From positions 617,859,348 through 617,923,347 of the forward strand of contig CM057342.1 in assembly GCA_030015575.1 (NCBI GenBank): DNA of 64,000 nt, given 5' to 3'. The stretch is from Agapanthus africanus (taxonomy: Eukaryota; Streptophyta; Magnoliopsida; Asparagales; Amaryllidaceae). Below are positions 1-8,778 of the stretch, piece after piece; position 1 is the first letter of the stretch, and each line of letters starts with the position of its first letter. A program made the position numbers and the translations under genes. The notes under the pieces are model-generated. The model was given only the letters and a program-made list of their open reading frames with translations. It had not been told where the DNA came from and made no database searches.

Positions 1-1044
1 ATTCTCTTTTAAGTAATCTAGGAATTCCGTGCTTAAGTACTCCCCTCCCCTATCCGATCGGAGGATCTTGATACTTTTGCCAGTCTGGTTCTCTACTTCG
101 TTTCTGAATTCCTTGAATTTCTCAAAAGCTTCAGATTTGTGTTTCATAAGAAACACATATCCGAATCTAGAAAGATCGTCAGTGAATGTGATGAAGTATG
201 AGAACCCACCCCTTGCATGTATATACATCGGACCACATACATCACTGTGTATGAGTCCCAAGAGCTCTGTTGCTCTTTCTCCATGTCCGGTGAATGGAGA
301 TTTGGTCATCTTTCCTTTGAGACAAGACTGGCAAGTTTCATAAGATGAAAATTCGAACGTATTCAAAAGTCCATCTTTATGCAACTTTCTTAGTCTTTTC
401 TCTCCGATATGACCAAGTCTACAATGCCACAAGTAGGATTCGTTCGTATCTGAACTTTTCCTCTTGCGCGTGTTTTGTACATTGAGAACTGTATTCTGAT
501 TTAGAACATAGATACCATTACACAGTGTACCTTCTGCAACCAGTACCTTATCAAGGTAAATATTCATGATATTTCTATCAAGAACAAAGTTATATCCATC
601 TTTATCGAGTAGAGAAACAGATATGATGTTGCAAACCATGGAAGGTACATAGTAGCAATTGTTTAAAATCATAGTATTGCCATTTGGCAACACTAGGTGA
701 TATTCACCGACGGCTGCAGCATTAACTTGTGCTCCGTTCGCTACCCTGAGCGACATATCACCAAGTGCAACTTTCCTACTTTTTCTCAGTCCCTGCAATA
801 AATTACAGATATGAGATCCTGATCCGGTATCAAGTACCCAGGAGGTAGGGCTGACCGTAAAGCAGTTCTCAATTACAAGAACACCTGAAGTAGATGCAAA
901 ACTATGCTTCTTCTTCAACTGGGTATCCTTGGAATCCATACAATCCTCTTTCCCTTGCTCATACTTATGACTGTTGTCATAAGTTAGAACCGAACCGACG
1001 TTCCCCAGCCCCGAATAAGAATTCGGATCGGTCAAGCGATACAT
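1..1044 (-). CDS. pol: copia A polyprotein N-terminal part (protease, integrase zinc finger, integrase start), open at the window edge
   Basis: Translating the minus strand from the ATG at 1044-1042 gives 348 codons with no stop to position 1; the frame leaves the window. In order it shows an aspartic protease motif (WVLDTGSGSHI), the GAG-pre-integrase HHCC zinc finger (WHCRLGH ... CQSC), then the integrase core with the first catalytic Asp in HSDVCGPM and the second in RSDRGGEY. The third (Glu) would lie outside. In B the equivalent frame starts a few codons earlier; here that first ATG reads ATT, so I chose the next in-frame ATG. No gag precedes it. An intact frame over this length suggests recent activity. 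The rest of integrase, RT and RNase H must lie to the left. Confidence 0.88.
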   Translation of the reverse strand, partial: MYRLTDPNSYSGLGNVGSVLTYDNSHKYEQGKEDCMDSKDTQLKKKHSFASTSGVLVIENCFTVSPTSWVLDTGSGSHICNLLQGLRKSRKVALGDMSLRVANGAQVNAAAVGEYHLVLPNGNTMILNNCYYVPSMVCNIISVSLLDKDGYNFVLDRNIMNIYLDKVLVAEGTLCNGIYVLNQNTVLNVQNTRKRKSSDTNESYLWHCRLGHIGEKRLRKLHKDGLLNTFEFSSYETCQSCLKGKMTKSPFTGHGERATELLGLIHSDVCGPMYIHARGGFSYFITFTDDLSRFGYVFLMKHKSEAFEKFKEFRNEVENQTGKSIKILRSDRGGEYLSTEFLDYLKEN

Positions 1045-1080
1045 TTTATTATCTTGATTGGGGCGTGAAATGGTTGCTAC

Positions 1081-1100
1081 CTGGAGAGAGAGAAAAGAAA
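1081..1100 (-). promoter_or_regulatory. candidate 3' splice site before copia A pol
   Basis: On the minus strand a run of about 18 pyrimidines ends in CAG about 37 nt upstream of the pol ATG. Copia B has the same arrangement (CT-rich run ending in TAG at 30647-30670), and C keeps a CT run followed by an AG (about 58194-58210). Position and composition fit a plant intron acceptor that would remove the long leader and bring pol near the 5' end. This is inference; no donor site was established. Confidence 0.4.
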
Positions 1101-1559
1101 CACTCAGCGTGCGCTCTTGCAAGATTAGATTGGTTTATTAATTCATCTAACCAGGATGGCTCCCACTGTTTCCTCAAATTCTTCTTCAAACCCTAAAAGA
1201 AGAACTAGTCAGGATTAATCGCACGTCACAATACTTGCTTAACCTTTCAGCCAGGCTAGTGTTGGTACTTCGAGGGAGGTTTTCCAACGCTTTCGTGAAG
1301 TTCCTTAATTATATAACCTCTTTTCCCTGGAGGCGTAGCCCCGCTAACACCGTTCTAGACACCTACTTGGTTTATAGCATTGATTGTTAAGTGAAATAAT
1401 CTCCCAAGAGTAATCCAACTCATCAGTGGGATCGGGATCCAAATATCATTGTGCGATGACCTAGATGGAATCCACTCTAGTCACCACACTCCAGAAGGTA
1501 TGCTAAATCTGCAAGTTTCCTGTATGTTTGAAATTCCCGATGTGGTTTTTGCCCCTAAC

Positions 1560-1759
1560 GGTTTATGACCTTGACTAGGTCAACAAACCATAAACCGCTA
1601 GTCAAGTTCTACCCGTCATTATCTTGATTGCATTAAACCCACCCTACGTGCCCTTGACTAGGTCAACAAGGCCGCACGACTGTCCTAACCAATCACATTT
1701 GCAATGCACAGAAAATATCACTTATCTACCGTTCACTACACCTTGACTAGGTCAACAAA
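1560..1759 (-). repeat. triple leader motif of copia A
   Basis: Three copies of CCTTGACTAGGTCAACAA (plus-strand reading) start at 1569, 1652 and 1741. The 18-bp core is identical in all three. Copy 1 lies in the loop of a 9-bp stem (CGGTTTATG at 1559-1567 with CATAAACCG at 1589-1597). Copy 2 lies in the loop of a 5-bp stem (CGTGC 1647-1651 with GCACG 1674-1678). Copy 3 has no clear stem. Elements B and C have three copies at the same places with a different core. Function unknown. Confidence 0.8.
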
Positions 1760-1910
1760 CGCAGCACGAATACTAAATAATACCAAACCGAAATGACGGA
1801 GGGCTACGGCTGGGTTTTTGGCGAAAAACCCGTTAACATAATGAACTTGATATCGTTGAAGGAACCTGATTGCCCTTTTTTTTTAAAAATATAGTGGCGA
1901 AAACTTTTGC

Positions 1911-2150
1911 TAAAGAGGTCACTCCCTGTGAAGGGATCTCGGCTCTTTTCTCGTCGAATGAGGTGCAGGATATTCCAAACTGAATACCTCGATGCAAAGC
2001 AAGAATAATCGACTATAGTGAAGTTATTACCCTGACGCAAACTTCTGTCTAAGGGGTCACTCCCGATGAAGGGATCTCGGCCCTTTCCTCGTCGAATGAG
2101 GTGCTGGATATTCATAACCGAATACCTCTGTGCAAAACAAAAGAGAACGT
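1911..2150 (-). repeat. duplicated ~140-bp block in copia A leader
   Basis: Two diverged tandem copies begin at about 1911 and 2051. Both contain the conserved core GGTCACTCCC...GAAGGGATCTCGG followed by CTCGTCGAATGAGGTGC. The same two-copy block occurs in B (31438 and 31583) and C (58848 and 58987), so the duplication predates the split of these elements. Confidence 0.75.
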
Positions 2151-3117
2151 CCTTGCAATAACAGCTTTTTGAAAATTGTTCCAACAACATCTTTTAGGTT
2201 TGTTTTTCTTTGCATTAATATAATGCGTCCCATTAATTAATCCTATCATTGCAGAAAACAACGAAAATATGACGTACGCTTATGCCATCCGCATTTGCCA
2301 CGAGGCCCCGTCATCACCTATTAGGTTACTTAACTAACGACAAAGCGGGGGCTGGACTAGCGCGGATGCAAAACATAAGCAACGCCTATTAGATATCATA
2401 TATAGATATATACACATTCGTCAGATGCAATGATAGCCATTCCAGATCACAGATGAACACATTGGATATGCTAGGAATCCGCATTTCGTTCGAGCTTGCA
2501 ACGAAAGTCGGATTACATGGTCGCGATGAGTAGCCAAAATCCCACCCTAGACCCCTACGGGTGTGGCAAACAACACGCCAAATACCCGAAGTGAAGCAGC
2601 CTCCCTCAACAACATGAGTAGGCCACTCAGCACATCAAAGTACCCGGTAGTTTGTGCACCCCACCTTGGGTCTATCCTAGGAGCAAAACAGTAAAAGAAA
2701 TAATATACAATGGAGGCTACAACCTCATCCCGGATGTGCGGCCATAAAAATAATATTACATCAATTTACAAATTACATCAAATGAAAGATAAATAAACTC
2801 TCATCTCACAAACCCCGGCTATTCATCCATGACAATCCAACAAGTTCACATACACAATCCAACATCACAGATCACAGATATGTACAACTCCCACTAATCG
2901 ACGTATAGCGATTAGTCGACGTTCAGTACATATATCACATTACAGATATAACCATTTAGCTAAAGTTTATAGAATTTCGATCAATAACTGTATTTGAATC
3001 TACCCCAAGTAAAATCCAGTACTCAGACAAATCTGGGCAGAAACAAAAATTCCCAGAATACACAAAACCAACACAGAGAACCCCAGAAGAATTTTGGTGC
3101 GCCGCCGAGTTGAATCG

Positions 3118-3163
3118 GCCGCGGAACCGCGGCGGATCGCTTGGATTGGCCGTGGATCCGCGG
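3118..3163 (-). other. GC-rich palindromes downstream of the copia A primer site
   Basis: GCCGCGGAACCGCGGC (3118-3133) is a perfect inverted repeat with a 2-nt centre, and a second imperfect copy (CCGTGGATCCGCGG) lies at 3150-3163, about 200-240 nt inside the primer site. B has CCGCGGTTCCGCGG at 33157-33170 and C a decayed form at 60244-60257, at comparable distances. A role in genomic-RNA dimerisation or packaging is speculation. Confidence 0.55.
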
Positions 3164-3359
3164 TCCTATGAGAGACTCAGGCGCCCAAAATTCTACAGAT
3201 TTCTCAAAAAAGCCTGCTTGTATTTTTCATGTCTGTGGAAATATTTTTAGGCCAGTTTTGAAATTCGACAGAAAATACAATATTTTGATGTGTTTTCGGG
3301 ATTTTTTTCCGGATCAAAGTTCTAAACACTTTCCTAACAGTTAGTTGTTGTTTAGCTAG

Positions 3360-3371
3360 GCTCTGATACCA
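3360..3371 (-). other. primer binding site of copia A (initiator Met tRNA)
   Basis: The minus strand reads TGGTATCAGAGC, complementary to the 3' end of plant initiator methionine tRNA, one base inside the LTR boundary. This fixes element orientation and the LTR edge. Confidence 0.92.
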
Positions 3372-3372
3372 C

Positions 3373-5416
3373 TGTTAGGTCCACGTTACCCACCCCGGTT
3401 CATTCGGGGAGGCGGAATAGGTAAAAATCAAATTTTTCTCACAAGGTAACATGGACCAACCATGAAGGATCTTTGCTAAACAAAAACTAACATACTAACA
3501 ACAAGTTCTAGCTACTATGTTGAATGGTTATACCTCGATCTTGAACTCCTTCTCTTCTTGTTGTGGTCCTCCTTCTTGCTTACTCCTTGGAGTGGTGTAG
3601 ACGGCTCCTCCTCTTTGTCTTCTCTTTGCCGAAGAAAGATCCACTCGAGGCCTCTGCCTTGAGCTCCTACCTCAACCAAGAGGTAACTAGAGTGCTTGGT
3701 TTGCTAGACAAAGAACCCTAAAAAGAGTAGAGAGATGTTTTGATGGTTTAGTCTCAAAAGCTTATGATTTTCAACACATGAAACACTTAAGTTTTGAGAG
3801 AGGAAGAGGGAGAGCTTTTTCAAGAGAGAGAAAGAGCATGAGAGAATGAACTAGAAAAACTATAATTAAGGAAAATGTGATGGTTAGTTTTGAATGACCA
3901 TTATCATTTCAACATTAAATGCATTTTGCAAGAAACAAGAAGCATCTTGCAAGTGAAATGATGATAGTCAAAAGGTCAACAAAAGTCAACCGGTCAACCA
4001 AAGTCAAAAGGTCAACAAAAGTCAATTGATCAACCTAACCATGGCACTATTATCCTTAATTAATATCATTAATCATATTTCTCATTCTCATTAGTGTTAA
4101 GGAAAAGTCAACGGTCAATAACCCTAATGAGGTTCCTCTGCCTTTGTCAACTGTGCATACACACCCGCATCCGTGTTCCGAGGAACACGAATACAATGAG
4201 ACAAAACCAATCCCAAAACAAATACTAGGAGCTGGCTTAAACCAAACCCCGCTAGTAATAACTGCCCGGACACCAAACGTGCACAAGTGCGCGGATATGA
4301 ACGAACCCCGTCGCAAAACCATGCGACCTCTACTCTGTTTTTGCCCAAAGGCGAATAACCCTCTGTGTGGGACTCTAAAGACTCGACACTACGCTGGTAG
4401 TGGGTTTAACCACAGGCCGCAAGCGGTATTAGCTGTACGTAAAGGTCCCCAGGTAGATGCCGATAAGAAGACCGATGAGGTGAACCCATCCGAACTCCTA
4501 CTGAGCCTGAACGTGACAATCTCCGTACAGTCCGGTCTGTTCGTCTAAGAGTATCGCATGGCAGGCCTAGGGGGTAGTAAACGTCAGTCCCCTAATAGCG
4601 GTACAAGTCATGTCGGAGTGTAGCCCAGAACACCCTGAGAAACTACTGGAAATGCTACCAGTAAATCTCGCTTGCCCTGGCCAGGGATAACTATGTGTAA
4701 TGGCTCTCCTAGACATAGAGCGATATCAACTCCCAATACCAGGAGAGACGAATCTTGTCTAACCGTCACTGCCTCCAAGTGCTTCGGGACTGCACCCAAC
4801 TACTACCTGTTTGCACGACTCAATAGAGCCGTGGTAGGGTAGTAATCTAAGAACAGTGGGAACACACTTGAGGCGAAGTGACAGTGTCAAGTCAACGGAC
4901 TAAGCTGTACTCATGTCACCTGGGAACTGTTAACCGACGATAGGTATAATACCAACCAACAGTTCCCGACGAGTCCTGTCCAGTGTACTCGTAACCTAAC
5001 GAGCACCTGCATGCTATCTCCAGTACGACGTACTGATGGCTGTGGGACAGACCATCTCCCCTGCTGGAATAAGAAGCGTATGCACCAGTCTACTCTGGAG
5101 TGTCGATGCCCTGTCTCGGTAATCCTACGACTAGGGACCAAAATAAGGATGTGCTTATAGACTACCCAGCCCCTACTAGTGTGATCTCCATCACAACGCC
5201 GGTAGTCAAGCAAACATCCTAAGGGCTCCATCAATATATATTAGCGATATGTTAAAAGAAACATATACACATATTAAGATAGAAACAAACCAAGTAGCAT
5301 ACTACTATATCGAGCAAGACTGTCATAAACCCGTGTGTATATATCCCAAGCTTCCAAAATGTATTATACAAACTAGTACTATACAATAATGGCCTCTAGG
5401 GCATACATATCCAACA
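3373..5416 (-). repeat. 5' LTR of copia A
   Basis: The LTR starts TGTTAG on the plus strand and ends CCAACA (2044 bp). The part nearest its 5' end (4350-5416) is shared with the LTRs of B, C, D and E and holds several inverted repeats, for example GGGAACTGTT (4922-4931) with AACAGTTCCC (4958-4967) around the palindrome GGTATAATACC, and TACTGG (4644-4649) with CCAGTA (4658-4663). The other half (3373-4050) differs from the other LTRs, so the LTR is modular. Confidence 0.88.
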
Positions 5417-5677
5417 GTGGTCTACTAAGGTTGGACAGAGCAGGGTAGCTGCTCGGTGGATCCGGAGGTTCAGTCTAACCTTCCTTGGTTCGTGAACATT
5501 GGGAAGAGTGACCGTCGCAGGCGGTATGTGCCAGGAATGCTTGGGGGGAGCATAACGTTTCGGGGAGCCGCGTCAGTTTTGCCACGTGGCGGCGCGGTAC
5601 TGGAGTAATCTTGGTGGATCCCAGAATTCGTGCCCATGCGCGCGCGAATCTGGGTCCTTAAGGATTCTGTTTGAGGT

Positions 5678-5685
5678 TATAAATA
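5678..5685 (+). promoter_or_regulatory. TATA box of the extra ORF
   Basis: TATAAATA lies 40 nt upstream of the ATG at 5725, at the distance expected for a plant promoter with a very short leader. It reads opposite to the surrounding gypsy element, so the ORF seems to have its own promoter. Confidence 0.6.
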
Positions 5686-5724
5686 GAGAAGGAGACGGCA
5701 ACTTCTTCGGCATCGCTTTTTGAG

Positions 5725-6222
5725 ATGACTGGGCGCATGTATTCGATCGAAGAGATCATCACCTTCGACGACGTCTCCGTGTATGACCAATCCCTGGCTG
5801 AGGATGGGTACCGGGGAGTGGTTCAGCGCCTCAAGGGTCACGTCGGCCGGCTTCTCCCTCGGCGTTCGTCCCTCTTACAGTTGCCGATGTACGCAATTTG
5901 GAGGTGGTCTCCGGGGTTGTACAACCCCTTCTCTGAGGAGTTGCTGGACGATGTGCTCGATAAGGTGTGCTCGATCTACCTGCTCGGCCTCATCTTGAAG
6001 GCCAGGCACGTCCGATCCTTGGCCCTCACTTTGGAGTGCTTCAAAAAGAGGTACATCGTGAGCCAAGGCGCAGAGGGCGGAGCGTCGGGTGCTTCCGTAG
6101 CGTCCCGAGTTCTCGTGCAGCATTGGCGGGAGCGGGCTGCCGAGGCTAGGGCCCGGCGAGCAGAAATCTACTCTGAGTATCATCAGGAGTACTTCCTCGA
6201 TCTTATTCCCCCTCTACTGTAA
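5725..6222 (+). CDS. 165-aa extra ORF antisense to Tat element 1
   Basis: An intact 165-codon frame opposite to gag-protease. It starts 40 nt after a TATA box and is followed about 55 nt after its stop by AATAAA (6278-6283), so it looks like a compact transcription unit. The product is mixed-charge and soluble-looking: an acidic N-terminal part (IEEIITFDD), a central Trp/Pro/Tyr-rich patch around residues 50-70, a Leu-rich segment near 85-105 and a basic, Ala/Arg-rich helix near 130-150. I see no membrane segment or known catalytic motif. Position between pol and 3' LTR and antisense direction match the additional ORFs described in Tat-lineage elements, whose function is not established. It has stayed open while gag-protease beside it carries three stops. 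Confidence 0.65.
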   Translation: MTGRMYSIEEIITFDDVSVYDQSLAEDGYRGVVQRLKGHVGRLLPRRSSLLQLPMYAIWRWSPGLYNPFSEELLDDVLDKVCSIYLLGLILKARHVRSLALTLECFKKRYIVSQGAEGGASGASVASRVLVQHWRERAAEARARRAEIYSEYHQEYFLDLIPPLL

Positions 6223-6277
6223 ATTTTTCCTTTTTATTTTTCTGTAAGGCTGAGGAGCCCATAATACCTTTTGAATC

Positions 6278-6283
6278 AATAAA
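6278..6283 (+). terminator. poly(A) signal of the extra ORF
   Basis: AATAAA about 55 nt downstream of the stop codon at 6222, on the same strand as the extra ORF and opposite to the gypsy element. It is in an AT-rich stretch suited to 3'-end formation. Confidence 0.5.
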
Positions 6284-6394
6284 ATTCTTCCTTTTGCAAT
6301 GCTCTATTGTGTCCTTCTTATTATTTAAGTAAAAAGAACTATGCACGTCTTTACATCGCTTTATATAAGAAACATACATTCGATTAACCAAGCG

Positions 6395-8713
6395 TTAGTA
6401 TGTAGCCCCGGCGTTTTCTCCCTCCGAAGGGCATTGCCTTATAGCAGTATACCCCCGGTTCGTTGTGAATGCGGTGAGGTCCTCGTCTTCCGGATTCATA
6501 CGGATCTGGTTGTTGCGGCGAAGTAAATCTTTTGCGGTTTGTTGGTCCCAGTAGGCCCGACCTATCCTACTTTGGTCGAGCGGGAACTTCATCGCTAGGT
6601 GGTAGGTCGATATCTGGGCCCGGAGGGAGTTCGGTGTCGAACGACCGAGGAGGACGTTGGAGGCCGATGGGATTCTCGCGATGATAAATTCTATAGGCAC
6701 GGTGCGCATTCGACTCACCTCCCCGATGTTAAATTGGAGAATGATTACCCCTTCCGCCGGGATGGAGTGGTTAGTGAACCCTGACAGGACGTGGGCGGTC
6801 GGCCTTAGGTCCGACGGGGTGAGTCCCATACGCAGGAAGCAGTCATAAAAAAGAATGTCTACCGAGCTTCCCGAGTCGATCAGTATCCTCTGCACCTCGT
6901 AGCGGTGGATCTGAGCTATGATCACCAGCGAGTCGTTGTGAGGCAGGGATATACCGTGGAGGTCCTCGTCGGTAAAAACGATCGGCTCGGCTTCTTTGGC
7001 CTTCTTCCTCGGGAGGCTGCCAGTTCCCTCGATCGGTGAGGGACGCTGAGTCTCGTCGGTCTTCGCCGTACCCCCCGCTAATATGGCCATGATTTGCACG
7101 ATTGTCAATTCGCCGGGAGGGGGACGTTGCTCTTGCTCACGGTCGGCTTGCCGCTTATCCCGGAAGTACGTAATCAGGTGCCCCAAGCGGATTAGCTCCT
7201 CGATGTAGTCTCGGAGCTGCTTGCAGTTCTCAGTGGAATGGCCCTGCGACATGTGGAAACCACAGTAGGGGCCCTGGGTACGCTTTGCTGCCCTATTCGA
7301 GACTGCGGGGAGTTTGAAGAACCTCTCGCCCTTAGCCTCCTCCAACAGTACCGTCTGGGAAACGTTGAGCGGGGTATACTCCTAGAACTTCGGGGAGTAG
7401 GGCTTTGGCCGCTCAATCTTCTTTTTCTCCTTCCAGGCCCTTTTCTTCTGATCAGCTTGTTCTGTCCTGGGCAGGTTGGTGTTCGCCTTGGACTCAAGCT
7501 GGATCTCACGTTCGGTCCAGGCTTTTACCTCGGTCATGGTCTTAGGTTGCGCTAATGCAAAGGAGCGTAGCCACTCCTTGTGTCTAAGACCCGAGCTGAG
7601 GGCCGTAATGACCGTCTCGTCACGGTGTTCTGGGACCTCGAGAAGGGCGTTGTAGAAGCGGGTGACGTACCCTTTGAATGATTCTTTGTCTCTGCACTTT
7701 ATGATGAAGAGATGGTCAACGGTCTGCTTCTGCCGTCTGTTTCCGACGAAGTGGCCGAGGAATTGGATGGCCAGCTCATCGAACGTAGAGATTGAGCGTG
7801 GCGCGAGTCCTCAGAACCAGTCTCGTCCGGAGCGGATGAGAGTGGTCGGGAAGGGGCGGCATTGTGTGGCGTCGGAACAGTCCTGGAAACTCATCTCGGC
7901 TGTGAACGCGTCCAAATGATCTTTCGGGTCAGACTTCCCGTCGAAGAGGGAGACCTTCGAGGGCTTAATCCGGGAGGAGACGTGGATGGCGAGAAGCTAT
8001 TTGGTGAAGGACTTCGTGAGCGAGTCAGCAGCATATTTATCCCCGTCGCTTGAATGACGACTTTCCCGATGCATGCCTTCGATCTTCTTTTCTAGGACGT
8101 CGAGTCGGCCGTGGTATCCTGATGATTCGGCACATTCTGATTTTTGGTCTCTGCTGCCGGAGACCTCTGCCTGGCCACGGTCCCGGTTCCGTTCGATGAG
8201 GTTCCTCAGGTCCCCTGGCGAGGTCTTCTTCGAGCTGCCGTGGCGAGTCCCGTGCACACAACCCCGTCGAGGGAGGGGGTGCCGGTCATGCCTGGGCACA
8301 GGCGAGCTGAACGACACCTCCTCAGGAGGGACAGGGGCGCGATAGGGCTCGGGGAGAGATGCTTTGGCGTAAGACCTTGGTGTTGAGCTGTGCGGCGCCC
8401 ACCGGGTCATTGAATATGTCGGCCCGGGGGATCTGCGGCCGCAGGAGACAGCGAGGCGGTGTTCGGTCATGCCAACGCGGGCAGAGTCTTCTCTCCCTCT
8501 GTAGGGGTCCCGGTCCTGAGGTGGGGGAGCGGCGACCTGGGGGGCATGTCCGACCGTTTGGACAAGGACGAGTGCATCCACGACGGACACAAGTCGATCT
8601 ATCCGAGCGGATAGGGCGTGAATGGCGTTCGGGGGAGGAGGGGATTCTCCCTCATCTCCACTGCGGGGAGGCCGACGGCTGGTGCTCGGATCGTCGCGGT
8701 GACCGCTCGTCAT
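6395..8713 (-). pseudogene. Tat-type gag-protease, broken by three in-frame stops and fused to an RT remnant
   Basis: One reading frame runs from the ATG at 8713 to the stop near 6395 (773 codons), with in-frame stops at 7997-7999, 7811-7813 and 7382-7384. The N-terminal part is a Pro/Arg/Ser-rich gag leader with a short hydrophobic helix (ALSARIDRLVSVVDALV). Between 8000 and 7400 is the retrotransposon gag domain (for example KVSLFDGKSDPKDHL). At about 7270 is a Tat-type zinc knuckle (CGFH...GHSTENC). At about 6870 is the aspartic protease active site (LIDSGSSVDILF). After protease the frame passes into an RT scrap (RMNPEDEDLTAF ... NAGATY), showing that a deletion removed most of pol. Two of the stops (TGA where CGA and TAG where CAG would be expected) fit C-to-T decay of methylated cytosines. 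Confidence 0.82.
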
Positions 8714-8760
8714 GAAGTCGAGATCGGAAGACGAACTTTCGTTGAATGGAACTAGCGGTT

Positions 8761-8776
8761 CCCACAGACGGCGCCA
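8761..8776 (-). other. primer binding site of Tat element 1
   Basis: The minus strand reads TGGCGCCGTCTGTGGG, two bases inside the LTR end. Element 2 has the same 16 bases at 50509-50524. This site type is usual for Tat-group elements and differs from the Met site used by the copia elements and the chromovirus here. Confidence 0.85.
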
Positions 8777-8778
8777 GC

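Larger units (their letters stand above)
1101..3359 (-). other. copia A non-coding leader in place of gag
   Basis: About 2.3 kb between the primer site and pol has no long frame on the minus strand. The best is about 128 codons at 1804-2190, which reads across a tandem duplication and matches nothing I know. There is no UBN2-type gag and no CCHC zinc knuckle. Blocks of this leader can be aligned by eye to the leaders of B (30671-33357) and C (58211-60456), so it is a family feature and not random decay in one copy. It contains the triple motif (1560-1759), a duplicated block (1911-2150) and a GC palindrome near the primer site. Confidence 0.75.
1..5416 (-). mobile_element. Ty1-copia element A, 5' part (window edge truncates it)
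   Basis: The element reads on the minus strand. From right to left it shows a 2044-bp 5' LTR (3373-5416), an initiator-Met primer site (3360-3371), a long non-coding leader and the start of pol, which runs off the left edge. Its 3' LTR and left TSD lie outside the window. The LTR 5' end (minus strand TGTTGGATATGTATGCCCTA) resembles the Angela/BARE group of copia elements as I remember it; this lineage call is an inference. Elements B (25242-35492) and C (52951-62572) have the same layout. The right flank (5417 on) is the interior of a Tat-type gypsy element, so A probably inserted into that element. Confidence 0.9.

Noticed and set aside
1804-2190. 128-codon minus-strand frame in the copia A leader as a possible gag
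   Set aside because: It spans the duplicated block, so the peptide repeats itself; it has no zinc knuckle or UBN2-like pattern, and B and C do not keep an equivalent frame of that length.
4600-5000. Hammerhead ribozyme (retrozyme-type LTR) search in the structured copia LTRs
   Set aside because: Strings such as GAGAAACTAC and GACGAGTCC recall parts of the core, but I could not assemble CTGATGA-stem-GAAA with a cleavage triplet in any LTR.
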